A stretch of DNA of 64,000 nucleotides from Flavobacterium sp. SM15. GTDB lineage: Bacteria > Bacteroidota > Bacteroidia > Flavobacteriales > Flavobacteriaceae. The notes below the pieces were generated by a model. It made no database searches and was not told where the DNA came from. It saw nothing but the letters and a program-made list of their open reading frames with translations. A program made the translations under genes and the position numbers. The stretch covers positions 310,001 to 374,000 of the forward strand of contig NZ_JAKLTO010000001.1 of assembly GCF_022012335.1 (NCBI RefSeq), given 5' to 3'. The first letter of the stretch is position 1. Every line of letters begins with the position of its first letter. This document shows, one piece after another, positions 54,459-62,932 of this stretch.

Positions 54459-55310
54459 TTATTTAACAAAGTGAATGTAAACTGGAATAATTGCAAACAA
54501 CAACGGAACGATAATCGCAAACAATTTTCCGAAGGTTTTAATTGCCGGAGTGAATTTATTGTTAATTCCCAAAGACTGAAAAGCACTTTGGAATCCGTGC
54601 ATTAAATGGAACGCTAACACTCCCATTGACAAAACGTATAAAATCGTAGCAATTAAACCGAATTTAGGATTTTGAAAGAACGCAAAAGTGATTTTATGCA
54701 AATCTTTATACCCTTCTCCAACTTTGATTTTAGCTTGAGTATTGTAAAAATCCTTACCGTGGTCGATATAAATCTGAGCGCCCATTGCCTCTGCTTCTTT
54801 CAAATCTTTAGCTACCTGTGCTACAGGAATATAAGCTCCTGCTGTTGTAACATACAAATCCTGCTTTTGACCCATCATGTCGATTGTAGTAGCGTATACC
54901 GGCATTTTTTTATCAAAGTGCATTCTTGCCCAGAAATTTGCCATGTGCGTTACAATGAAAATCAAAATCAAGGTTCCCAACACCGCCATGTTTCTTGAAG
55001 CCATAGAACTGTTCGCGGACGGATTGCTTTTTGCATAAGCGATTGGTCTAGCTTTTTTGTTTTGGATTGTTAACATAATCCCGTCAACCGCGTGGAATAA
55101 AATCGAGAAGTACGTTAAGTAAGATAATAATTTTACCGCCGGATTGGAAGTCATGAACAATGCATACTGGTTGAATTGTAATGCATCACCAAAAATCAAC
55201 TGAAGGTTTCCAGCTAAGTGACCTGCCAAAAACAAGCATAAAAATAAACCCGTAAGAGCCATCCAGTATTTTTTTGCGATAGATGACTTTAGAAGCGCAG
55301 ATTGTGCCAT
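54459..55310 (-). CDS. sdhC: Succinate dehydrogenase cytochrome b subunit
   Basis: 283 residues; relatives are usually about 220-230. Five membrane helices: about 15-38, 58-80, 108-128, 218-238 and 258-280, with candidate haem histidines in [21 protein letters not shown] and [11 protein letters not shown]. The extra length lies between helices 3 and 4 (about 138-205), a charged soluble segment with [18 protein letters not shown]. It anchors SdhAB and passes electrons to menaquinone. First gene of the operon, with a clear promoter. Confidence 0.94.
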   Translation of the reverse strand: MAQSALLKSSIAKKYWMALTGLFLCLFLAGHLAGNLQLIFGDALQFNQYALFMTSNPAVKLLSYLTYFSILFHAVDGIMLTIQNKKARPIAYAKSNPSANSSMASRNMAVLGTLILIFIVTHMANFWARMHFDKKMPVYATTIDMMGQKQDLYVTTAGAYIPVAQVAKDLKEAEAMGAQIYIDHGKDFYNTQAKIKVGEGYKDLHKITFAFFQNPKFGLIATILYVLSMGVLAFHLMHGFQSAFQSLGINNKFTPAIKTFGKLFAIIVPLLFAIIPVYIHFVK

Positions 55311-55346
55311 AGTATTTGTTTAGTGTAATAGTTTTTAAAAATCAGA

Positions 55347-55377
55347 CAAAAATAAGGGTATTTGATGGTAACCACAA
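55347..55377 (-). promoter_or_regulatory. Promoter of the sdh operon
   Basis: Minus strand: TTG at 55377-55375, a 20-nt spacer and TATTTTTG at 55354-55347; leader about 30 nt to the ATG at 55310. Confidence 0.7.
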
Positions 55378-55426
55378 ATCTTTAGCGCTAATTTATAATG
55401 AATTTAAAGTGCTTACACAAGCAAAA

Positions 55427-55452
55427 AAAATCGCTTGTAAAAAAGCGGTTTC
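55427..55452 (-). terminator. Terminator of the Asp-rich lipoprotein gene
   Basis: Minus strand AAACCGCTT / AAGCGATTT hairpin followed by T8. Confidence 0.75.
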
Positions 55453-55460
55453 AAATTACA

Positions 55461-56339
55461 CTATTGATAACTGGGAATAAGGCCTCGTAAACCCATATCC
55501 ACAACATTTTCTCCTATGGATGGCTCATATTTCCCATCAGCGTTTTGCTCGTGCCATTCAAAGCTTTTGTTAATCGATAACGACAAGGTCAAAACCATAT
55601 TTGTAGTTTCATTTCCGGTAATCGTTAAATTGTTGGCAAATTTTCCGGTAACCACACAAGAGCCGGGCGGGATTGTTGAAGTTGCATGCAAAGGATTTGG
55701 AACCGTCGTTGCTCCGGGAGGCGTTTGTCCGGAAGTGGAATAATTCACCCCCTGCAAACCGAAAGTCCAATACCCTTGGTCTTTATTAGCATTAACCGTG
55801 TAATTGTATCCTCCGGAAGTAAAAGAGGCTATATAAGTAGACTTACCCACAAAACTGGCCAAGGTCCCAATGTAATTCACACCAGAGCTCAACACATTAA
55901 TGTTATAATCCTGATAGGATAACGAACAACGCACCCATTGGTAACTGCCAGGCGCAATGTTCTTAAGAGGAATCGACAGGAATGCTTCTCCCTCCCCAAC
56001 AATTATCGCTTTACTAAAATCAAAAGCATTTGCGCCTCCGGCTGTAGTTTCTGCACCATGGTATAAGATTGTTCCTTGCCCTAATTGTGTTGTCGCACTT
56101 TGCGCCAATTCAAGATAATGCGAACTTATTTTATTAAATACAGGGGTTTGCGCTGCGTTACCTGAGGCAACCGTAGAAGGCTCACCTAAATTATTAAGAC
56201 GCACCTGATTCGGATCAAATTTAAACTTTACAATTAATTGAGGCCCAGCAGGTCCTTGGGCAACCGCATCGTCTTTATCATCACACGAAACAAAAAAAAC
56301 ACTCATTAAAACAAGTCCTAAAATTACATTCATCTTCAT
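55461..56339 (-). CDS. Lipoprotein of unknown function
   Basis: 292 residues (the second in-frame Met at codon 3 could also be the start). A lipoprotein signal ends at VFFVSCDDKDD (Cys19). The mature part is beta-rich: LIVKFKFDPNQVRLNNLGEP, SIPLKNIAPGSYQWVRCSLS, PGSCVVTGKFANNLTITGNE, ending with KYEPSIGENVVDMGLRGL. It looks like a single large beta-sandwich exposed at the cell surface; no enzymatic motif was seen. It is convergent with neither neighbour and has its own terminator. Confidence 0.8.
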   Translation of the reverse strand: MKMNVILGLVLMSVFFVSCDDKDDAVAQGPAGPQLIVKFKFDPNQVRLNNLGEPSTVASGNAAQTPVFNKISSHYLELAQSATTQLGQGTILYHGAETTAGGANAFDFSKAIIVGEGEAFLSIPLKNIAPGSYQWVRCSLSYQDYNINVLSSGVNYIGTLASFVGKSTYIASFTSGGYNYTVNANKDQGYWTFGLQGVNYSTSGQTPPGATTVPNPLHATSTIPPGSCVVTGKFANNLTITGNETTNMVLTLSLSINKSFEWHEQNADGKYEPSIGENVVDMGLRGLIPSYQ

Positions 56340-56518
56340 AATACAATGGAATTAAACAGGTTAGTCTTTTATAGATTTTAACGAAAATAAAAAGAAATTC
56401 GTGGTTCAGCTTTTCTCAAGAACTTTTTTTGTTAAATAATTTTAGGCTTGCATTAACAGGTTTTGCCTTTAAAGTTGTTAAATTTGGATTCTTGTAATTC
56501 TATAAATTCATTTCAATT

Positions 56519-57811
56519 ATGAAATACCATCAGATAGACCGTGATTTGTTCATTAAGAACCGAAGCAAGTTCGCGGCACAAATGAAACCCAACAGTGTAG
56601 CGGTTTTCAATTCCAATGATATTTATCCGGTTTCCGCAGACAGCACGCTTCCTTTTGCCCAGCACCGCGACATCTTTTATTTATCCGGTGTGGATCAGGA
56701 AGAAAGTATTTTATTGCTTTCCCCGGATGCACCCTATGAACACCTGAAAGAAATCCTTTTTTTAAGAGAAACCAACGAGCACATTGCCGTTTGGGAAGGC
56801 GAAAAACTAACCAAAGAGCGCGCGTTTGAAGTTTCGGGAATCAAGACCGTAATTTGGTTGCAGGATTTCCACAAGACCTTGAAAGAAGTTATGGCGTATG
56901 CCGATACGATGTACATCAACACGAACGAGCATTACCGAGCAAGCATAGAAACCGAAACCCGTGAGGCCCGTTTTGTGAAATGGTGGAAAGAAACCTATCC
57001 GGCACACAAAGTGGAAAAATCCAACCCGATTTTACAACGTTTGCGTTCCATCAAAGAAAGTGAGGAAATCGATTTGATTCAACACGCCTGCAACATCACC
57101 GAAAAAGGGATCCGCAGATTGTTGACCTTTGTAAAACCAAATGTAATGGAATATGAAATCGAGGCGGAACTGGCACACGAATTCTTGAGAAACCGTTCCA
57201 AAGGTTTTGCTTATACTCCGATTATCGCCTCAGGTAACAACGCGAATGTATTGCACTATATCGAAAACAACCAACAGTGTAAAGCCGGTGATTTGTTATT
57301 GTTAGATGTAGGAGCGGAATACGCCAATTATTCCAGTGATTTAACCCGTACCATTCCGGTTTCCGGACGCTATACCGACAGACAACGCGAAGTGTACAAC
57401 GCCGTTTTACGTGTAAAAAACGAAGCGACCAAAATGTTGGTTCCGGGTACTTTATGGAAACAATACCATGTGGAAGTAGGTAAAATCATGACTTCGGAAT
57501 TATTAGGCTTAGGCTTAATAGACAAAGCCGATGTACAGAACGAAAACCCAGACTGGCCGGCTTATAAAAAATATTTCATGCACGGAACTTCGCACCATTT
57601 AGGTTTGGACACCCATGATTACGGACTATTGCACGAACCAATGCAGGCCAATATGGTATTTACCGTTGAACCGGGAATTTATATCCCTGCGGAAGGCTTC
57701 GGAATCCGTTTGGAAGATGATGTGGTGATTCAGGAGAATGGCGAACCGTTCAACCTGATGCGCAACATTCCTATTGAAGCGGAGGAAATCGAAAGCTTGA
57801 TGAATTCTTAA
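56519..57811 (+). CDS. pepP: Xaa-Pro aminopeptidase (aminopeptidase P, M24B)
   Basis: 430 residues. It removes an N-terminal residue preceding proline, in the cytoplasm. An AMP_N domain (about 1-140, FAAQMKPNSVAVFNSNDIYP) precedes the pita-bread domain. Metal ligands: D263 and D274 (DVGAEYANYSSDLTR), H359 (HGTSHHLGLD), E384 (TVEPGIY) and E399 (RLEDDVV). A TAAATTTG box at 56479-56486 lies 33 nt before the start. Monocistronic. Confidence 0.95.
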   Translation: MKYHQIDRDLFIKNRSKFAAQMKPNSVAVFNSNDIYPVSADSTLPFAQHRDIFYLSGVDQEESILLLSPDAPYEHLKEILFLRETNEHIAVWEGEKLTKERAFEVSGIKTVIWLQDFHKTLKEVMAYADTMYINTNEHYRASIETETREARFVKWWKETYPAHKVEKSNPILQRLRSIKESEEIDLIQHACNITEKGIRRLLTFVKPNVMEYEIEAELAHEFLRNRSKGFAYTPIIASGNNANVLHYIENNQQCKAGDLLLLDVGAEYANYSSDLTRTIPVSGRYTDRQREVYNAVLRVKNEATKMLVPGTLWKQYHVEVGKIMTSELLGLGLIDKADVQNENPDWPAYKKYFMHGTSHHLGLDTHDYGLLHEPMQANMVFTVEPGIYIPAEGFGIRLEDDVVIQENGEPFNLMRNIPIEAEEIESLMNS

Positions 57812-57834
57812 GTAAAATAGTACAGATTAAAATT

Positions 57835-57862
57835 ACGGCTCACTTTTAGTGGGTCGTTTTTT
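57835..57862 (+). terminator. Terminator of pepP
   Basis: ACGGCTCAC / GTGGGTCGT hairpin (G-U tolerant) with T7. Confidence 0.7.
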
Positions 57863-57864
57863 TA

Positions 57865-57872
57865 TACCTTTG
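57865..57872 (+). promoter_or_regulatory. -7 box (TACCTTTG) of the BACON-domain T9SS protein
   Basis: Perfect TAnnTTTG 22 nt before ATG 57894; it excludes the longer frame starting at 57849. Confidence 0.5.
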
Positions 57873-57893
57873 CGCCTTCAAAAAAGATTAAAA

Positions 57894-59966
57894 ATGAATA
57901 TCATTACCTTCTCTAAAAAGAAATTTTACTTTCTATTTATTGTATTTTTCTCATTTATTGTTTCAGGTTTACAAGCGCAGACAGCGCCTGAAAACACAAG
58001 ATTAATACAAATTAATCAAGATCATCGTGCTTTTTTTTACAAAATCTATTGCAAACATTTGAAAACCCAAAATAGTGATTTATTTATCAGTTGTTTAGCC
58101 CAAGCTAATCTCAGTTTTTTCAACCAACCCGTAAACAACGGCTTTGCTTATGCAAGACACATTGCCCGTTTAAGCGAAGATGGTTTACCGCGTTGGACGG
58201 CACAGTTTGTTCCAGATACAGAATCTGATCAACTCCACGTATCCGGTGATTTGACCTGTGTGGACAAAGATGATAACTTTTTATTTTTAAGCAAACTAAG
58301 TGGTAGCTACTCTTTTTTTAAGGATGCTTCGGGGACTACCATTAATTTTTCACAAACTGCCGAAAACGGAACAGCTAAAGCACTTGTAAAGATTGATAAA
58401 AATGGAAATTATCTTTGGTCAAAAACAATTATTCCTCCCTCAATATTTCAATTTCAAGGAGCGGTTACTACAGATAATAATGGTGATGTGTATCTAGTTT
58501 TTAATATCGGATTACTCACTATTGACAATACAATTATAGGCACTACGACTGATTCTTTATCATTTATAAAGTTAAGCGGTATTGATGGCAGTATCATTTA
58601 CAGCAAGAACTACGATTACCGATGCTATTCGTTTCTTCCAGTATTTGATGCTCAAAACAATCTTTATGTTTTCACAGAACCAGCGATTTCAACAGATAAT
58701 AACAGTTATGTTTTTGACTCAACAACCATTCAAGGGAACACTCAAGGAATAGGAAGCTTAATGTTGAAATTCAACGCTCAAGGTGATGTGGTTTTTGGTA
58801 AAGATTTTTACATGAATGCCTCTAATGTTTTCTACTCTTGGCCTAATGATGTAGTTTTTGACGGGACAGACTTTGTTCTCCATGGAACTTTATACGCAGA
58901 TCCTCCTTCTGACTTTGTTGGCATGGATGGACTTATTATTCCTCGAAGCTATACAGAAAATTATGGCGAAGGTTTTTTTGCAAAAATTACTACTTCAGGA
59001 ACTGTCTTATGGCAAAAGCCACTTGAAACCAACATGGATAGTGAATTAAGCTCCTACACAAACATAGATGTTGATGAGAATCATAACTTTTATGTTTATT
59101 ATACTGGCGTGAAGGACAAATTAAAAATCAATGGCACGGAATACAATTTTAATACCGTAAAAGGTGAAAAAGTGTTAATTAAATTCGATACCGATGGAAA
59201 TCAAACCTATTTAAAATCAGTTGATTTTGGGGACCACAAAGCATCTATTGATGTTTTTGGTGTTGATAAAATAAATGTCAGCAGTTATACCACAGAAAAT
59301 AATATTCTGAATTACCCAATTAACACTATCAACAATTATGATAACTTTCCTAATCGGCCTAAACCTTATGTAGCAACATTCGGCAATTTAAACAGCCTAT
59401 ATTTAACACCTGTTGTAAACTATTCAGAAGTAAATAATGCAGTCATTTCAAATAATGGAAGTGACACCAACACCTATACTTTCAACCTTGTTAACAATGT
59501 AAACTGGACTGCAACCAGTAATCAGCCTTGGCTTAGTTTATCTCAAGTAAATTTAGCTGGTAAAAATACATTAGACACTTCTCTTTCAGGTTCTGGAGAT
59601 GCCAAGATCACTTTAACAGCAGGCCCAAACACTACAGGAAACGACCGATCTGCAACCGTTACTCTTAGCGGAACAGGTGTTACTACCAAAACGATTTTAG
59701 TTACCCAATCAGGCACTTTAAGCACTCCTTCAAACGAGTTCAACGCAAACGCATTAGTTTTATATCCTAATCCGGCGCACTTCTCAATTGCTTTTTCAGA
59801 ACCGGTAAAAGAATTGGAAATTACGGATGTAAGCGGCAAAACGATTAAAGTTTTTAAAGGATTCAATTCCGATTATACTATTAACGATCTTGCCAAAGGG
59901 ATTTATTTTGTAAAAGGAACAACCCAAAACGATAGTAGGTTTATTAAAAAACTAATCAAAGAATAA
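57894..59966 (+). CDS. T9SS type A sorted surface protein with BACON-like domain
   Basis: 690 residues from ATG 57894. Signal peptide ends near GLQAQ. The body (about 60-520) is a repeated beta pattern with ARHIARLSEDGLPRWTAQFV and VKIDKNGNYLWSKTI, like SBBP/quinoprotein-type propeller repeats. A BACON-like domain follows (about 545-615, NVNWTATSNQPWLSLSQVN), then a type A T9SS tail (LVLYPNPAHFSIAFSEPVKE ... RFIKKLIKE). A secreted binding protein; the ligand is unknown. Confidence 0.9.
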   Translation: MNIITFSKKKFYFLFIVFFSFIVSGLQAQTAPENTRLIQINQDHRAFFYKIYCKHLKTQNSDLFISCLAQANLSFFNQPVNNGFAYARHIARLSEDGLPRWTAQFVPDTESDQLHVSGDLTCVDKDDNFLFLSKLSGSYSFFKDASGTTINFSQTAENGTAKALVKIDKNGNYLWSKTIIPPSIFQFQGAVTTDNNGDVYLVFNIGLLTIDNTIIGTTTDSLSFIKLSGIDGSIIYSKNYDYRCYSFLPVFDAQNNLYVFTEPAISTDNNSYVFDSTTIQGNTQGIGSLMLKFNAQGDVVFGKDFYMNASNVFYSWPNDVVFDGTDFVLHGTLYADPPSDFVGMDGLIIPRSYTENYGEGFFAKITTSGTVLWQKPLETNMDSELSSYTNIDVDENHNFYVYYTGVKDKLKINGTEYNFNTVKGEKVLIKFDTDGNQTYLKSVDFGDHKASIDVFGVDKINVSSYTTENNILNYPINTINNYDNFPNRPKPYVATFGNLNSLYLTPVVNYSEVNNAVISNNGSDTNTYTFNLVNNVNWTATSNQPWLSLSQVNLAGKNTLDTSLSGSGDAKITLTAGPNTTGNDRSATVTLSGTGVTTKTILVTQSGTLSTPSNEFNANALVLYPNPAHFSIAFSEPVKELEITDVSGKTIKVFKGFNSDYTINDLAKGIYFVKGTTQNDSRFIKKLIKE

Positions 59967-59981
59967 AAGTTCATACCTCAT

Positions 59982-60013
59982 AAAACGACCCACAAAAAAC
60001 GGGTCGTTTTTTT
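59982..60013 (+). terminator. Terminator of the BACON-domain protein gene
   Basis: AAAACGACCC / GGGTCGTTTT perfect 10-bp stem, T run. Confidence 0.92.
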
Positions 60014-60021
60014 ATTAATTT

Positions 60022-60050
60022 TTGTTTCCCCAAAATCTTGAATAAATTTG
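60022..60050 (+). promoter_or_regulatory. Promoter of the DUF2891 gene
   Basis: TTG at 60022-60024, an 18-nt spacer and TAAATTTG at 60043-60050. It favours ATG 60071 over the in-frame TTG at 60038. Confidence 0.65.
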
Positions 60051-60070
60051 TAGTTCTAACCAAAAGCACC

Positions 60071-61129
60071 ATGAGGTTTATACTCTTTTTTCTTTTTTCG
60101 GTTTTCAATTTAAGTGCCCAGCAACTTACCGAGGAAACAGCGTTGAAATTAAGCCGATTACCCTTGCATTGCATCGGTACTGAATTTCCAAACAAAACCT
60201 CCCATCTTTCGGATTCAGAAAAAGATGCCGCTTTACTTCCGCACGAGCTGCATCCGGTTTTTTACGGTTGTCTTGACTGGCACAGTAGCGTTCATGGTCA
60301 TTGGATGCTGGTCAAACTTTTAAAAGAATTTCCGAATCTAAAAAACAAAGATTCCATCACAACCGTTCTGAACAATTCTTTTCAAAAAGAAAAAATGCTC
60401 TTGGAAGCCGATTATTTCGGAAAATACACCTCTTCAAACAATTTTGAACGCACTTATGGCTGGGCATGGCTCTTAAAATTAGACGAAGAACTTTACACCT
60501 GGAATACTCCGCAAGGAAAAAAATGGCATGTAGCGCTACAACCCTTAACCGTTAAAATTGTACAGCTTTGGAAAGCCTATTTACCCAAACAAACCTATCC
60601 GAACCGAACCGGGGTACATCCAAACACCGCTTTTGGACTCTGTTTTGCTTACGATTGGGCCAAGACCACAAAGGATCAAAACTTTTTACAGCAAATCACC
60701 CAAAAAGGAATCGATTTTTATCAAAACAATACCCAAATTCCTGCTCATTTGGAACCGGATGGCAGTGACTTTTTTTCGCCTAGTCTTCAAGCAGCAGATT
60801 TAATGACCCGAATTCTCACTAAGGATAAATTCCTGAAATGGTTTAAATATTATTACACTAAAGAAGGTTTGAAACGAATCTATAGTCAACCCACAGTAAG
60901 CGACCGAAACGACTATCAAATTGTACATTTGGACGGATTATCGTTCAGTAGGGCATGGAACATGAAAAGCATTGCAAAACAACTTCCCAAAAATAACGCC
61001 GCAAAAAAACAACTGGAGCAAACTGCCGATAGCTTCATAAGCAAATCATTGCCTGTTTTGTTTGGAAGCGGTTATGGTGGTGAGCACTGGCTGGCTTCGT
61101 TTGCTATTTATGCCTTAACATTAAAGTAA
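60071..61129 (+). CDS. DUF2891 family exported protein
   Basis: 352 residues from ATG 60071 (signal peptide MRFILFFLFSVFNLSAQ). DUF2891 proteins have an all-helical (alpha/alpha toroid-like) fold, with HPVFYGCLDWHSSVHGHWML near 70-90, ERTYGWAWLLKLDEEL near 138, HPNTAFGLCFAYDW and LEPDGSDFFSPSLQAADLM. The repeated Trp/His-rich helices suggest a carbohydrate-binding or glycosidase-like role; this is inference. It is followed after 6 nt by the alpha/beta hydrolase gene, likely one transcript. Confidence 0.88.
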   Translation: MRFILFFLFSVFNLSAQQLTEETALKLSRLPLHCIGTEFPNKTSHLSDSEKDAALLPHELHPVFYGCLDWHSSVHGHWMLVKLLKEFPNLKNKDSITTVLNNSFQKEKMLLEADYFGKYTSSNNFERTYGWAWLLKLDEELYTWNTPQGKKWHVALQPLTVKIVQLWKAYLPKQTYPNRTGVHPNTAFGLCFAYDWAKTTKDQNFLQQITQKGIDFYQNNTQIPAHLEPDGSDFFSPSLQAADLMTRILTKDKFLKWFKYYYTKEGLKRIYSQPTVSDRNDYQIVHLDGLSFSRAWNMKSIAKQLPKNNAAKKQLEQTADSFISKSLPVLFGSGYGGEHWLASFAIYALTLK

Positions 61130-61135
61130 TTCCTT

Positions 61136-61918
61136 TTGAAAACACTCCTATACAAAAACACCAAAATTGCGTATGCCGAAACCGGTAAAGGAACTACTGT
61201 AGTGTTGCTTCACGGATTTTTGGAAAACTCAACCATGTGGAATTTCTATATTGAAGAATTATCTAAAAAATACCGTGTGGTTACCATCGACCAACTCGGA
61301 CATGGTCAAACCGAATGTATGGGATACCTGCATACCATGGAAGACATGGCCGATACCGTTCATGCCGTTTTAAACGAATTGCGCATCCGAAAGGCAATTT
61401 TTGTAGGACATTCCATGGGCGGTTATGTGGCTTTGGCCTTCGCCGAATTGTATCCGGACAACGTAAAAGGGATTGTACTTTTAAACTCCACTTCCCGCGC
61501 CGACAGCGAAGAGCGCAAACTCAACCGCGACCGTGCCATCAAAGCAGTAAAACAAAGTTACACAACCTTTATCAGCATGTCGATTGCGAATTTATTCAGT
61601 GAAGAAAATCGTGAAGTACTTACCGAAGAAATCGAACAGGTAAAACTGGAAGCTTTGAAAACACCGCTTCAGGGAATAGTTGCCGCTTTGGAAGGTATGA
61701 AAATACGAAAAGACCGTGAAGTTCTGCTTCATTTCGCCCCATATCCCGTCTTGCTGATTTTAGGCAAAAAAGATCCGGTTTTAAATTACCAAGACAATCT
61801 GGAACAAATTGAAGGAACCGCCACCAAATTAGTCACCTTCCCCGACGGCCACATGAGCCATATCGAAAACAAGGATCAACTAGGGAAAGTACTTTTGGAT
61901 TTTTTCAAAGGAATTTAA
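61136..61918 (+). CDS. Alpha/beta-fold hydrolase
   Basis: 260 residues from a TTG start 6 nt after the DUF2891 stop; MKTLLYKNTKIAYAETGKG is the natural opening. Oxyanion motif LLHGFLEN, nucleophile S93 in GHSMGGY, acid candidate in ILGKKDPVLNY and base in DGHMSHIENK. Cytoplasmic esterase or carboxylester-hydrolase-like; the substrate is unknown. Its stop codon overlaps that of the convergent ABC gene in a TTAA palindrome, with no terminator between. Confidence 0.9.
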   Translation: MKTLLYKNTKIAYAETGKGTTVVLLHGFLENSTMWNFYIEELSKKYRVVTIDQLGHGQTECMGYLHTMEDMADTVHAVLNELRIRKAIFVGHSMGGYVALAFAELYPDNVKGIVLLNSTSRADSEERKLNRDRAIKAVKQSYTTFISMSIANLFSEENREVLTEEIEQVKLEALKTPLQGIVAALEGMKIRKDREVLLHFAPYPVLLILGKKDPVLNYQDNLEQIEGTATKLVTFPDGHMSHIENKDQLGKVLLDFFKGI

Positions 61919-62583
61919 AGCATCCCCTCCATTAAATACCCTCTTTCTATTAATTCCTGCTGATTTTTTAAATGATAGGTTTTTCCGTCTTTCATTAAAA
62001 TAAGCCTGGTGGAAATTTTAAGCACATTTCTATAGTTGTGGTCGGTAATAATGATCCCTTTATGTTGCGTTGCATCGGTTATTAATTGGTTTACCTGTTC
62101 CAACATAAGTGGCGATAACCCATTGTAAGGTTCGTCCAACAAAGCAAATTTAGATGCGCTGGACAAAACAAGTTTTATTTCAAGATAACGAAGTTCTCCT
62201 GTGGAAAGACGATCAATTTTTTTATCCAAAAGTCCTTGAAGGAATGCATCGGTATTAAAAGTACTTCTTCTAGACTTTTCAACCGTCAAGGCAATGGCTT
62301 TCTTTACCGTAAAATGTTTCGGAATAAAATGATTTTGGGACAAATAACTAACTTCCTTAAGCAGCTCTGAGGTTTTGTATTTGGTTTTCCAGTCAATGCG
62401 AATAAATTTTTCATCGGCGGCTACCAACCCAAAGATGATCTTCAGAAGTGTGGATTTTCCGGAACCGTTTCTGCCAAGTAAACCGATAACTTCACCGGTT
62501 TCACATTTTAAAAACACATCTGAAAGCACCTTTTTATGGCCTAAGGTTTTCTGAACACTGTCAACCTCTAAAACATGTTTCAT
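61915..62583 (-). CDS. ABC transporter ATP-binding protein, short
   Basis: 222 residues. Walker A GRNGSGKST (37-45), Q-loop YLSQNHF, signature RLSTGELRYLEIKL (a degenerate LSxGE form), Walker B FALLDEPYNGLSP and H-loop IIITDHNYRN. The family relation is to LptB/branched-chain-type ATPases. It overlaps the upstream 112-residue membrane protein gene by 4 nt, so the two form a two-gene unit of unknown export function. Confidence 0.9.
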   Translation of the reverse strand: MKHVLEVDSVQKTLGHKKVLSDVFLKCETGEVIGLLGRNGSGKSTLLKIIFGLVAADEKFIRIDWKTKYKTSELLKEVSYLSQNHFIPKHFTVKKAIALTVEKSRRSTFNTDAFLQGLLDKKIDRLSTGELRYLEIKLVLSSASKFALLDEPYNGLSPLMLEQVNQLITDATQHKGIIITDHNYRNVLKISTRLILMKDGKTYHLKNQQELIERGYLMEGML

Positions 62584-62918
62584 AAGCTTTTAAAAATAAA
62601 AACGTAAATACAACTTAGGATAAGTGCAACTAAAAAATTAATCAGCAAGGAAGAACCCCAAAGCGCTAGACGTGATAAACCGTTATTAAAGTAAAACAAA
62701 TACTCCTCTTTGCTCTTTACTTCCTTAATGGCCAGACTCGTGATGAACCCAAAACTGACAAACATCAAAATTGATTCTGAAAATCCTCCGAAAAGAAAAC
62801 CCGTCAAAGACAAAAGCACATTGACTGTTAAAGTAGTGCTGTAAAACGCTGCTATGTTAAGTAATTTTCTGATGTTTTTTTGATAAAGAACTTCATTTTT
62901 CAGGAATAAAATTCTCAA
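62580..62918 (-). CDS. Small integral membrane partner of the ABC ATPase
   Basis: 112 residues with about three membrane helices (25-47, 50-66 and 88-108; VLLSLTGFLFGGF, SLLINFLVALILSCIYVF) and a charged loop (KEVKSKEEYLFYFNNG). No family was recognised. The 4-nt ATGA overlap with the ATPase gene implies they work together, this being the membrane half of a very small transporter or ABC-linked membrane factor. Fourteen nt separate it from the upstream nuclease gene. Confidence 0.7.
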   Translation of the reverse strand: MRILFLKNEVLYQKNIRKLLNIAAFYSTTLTVNVLLSLTGFLFGGFSESILMFVSFGFITSLAIKEVKSKEEYLFYFNNGLSRLALWGSSLLINFLVALILSCIYVFIFKSL

Positions 62919-62932
62919 AGAGGTGTTAAATT

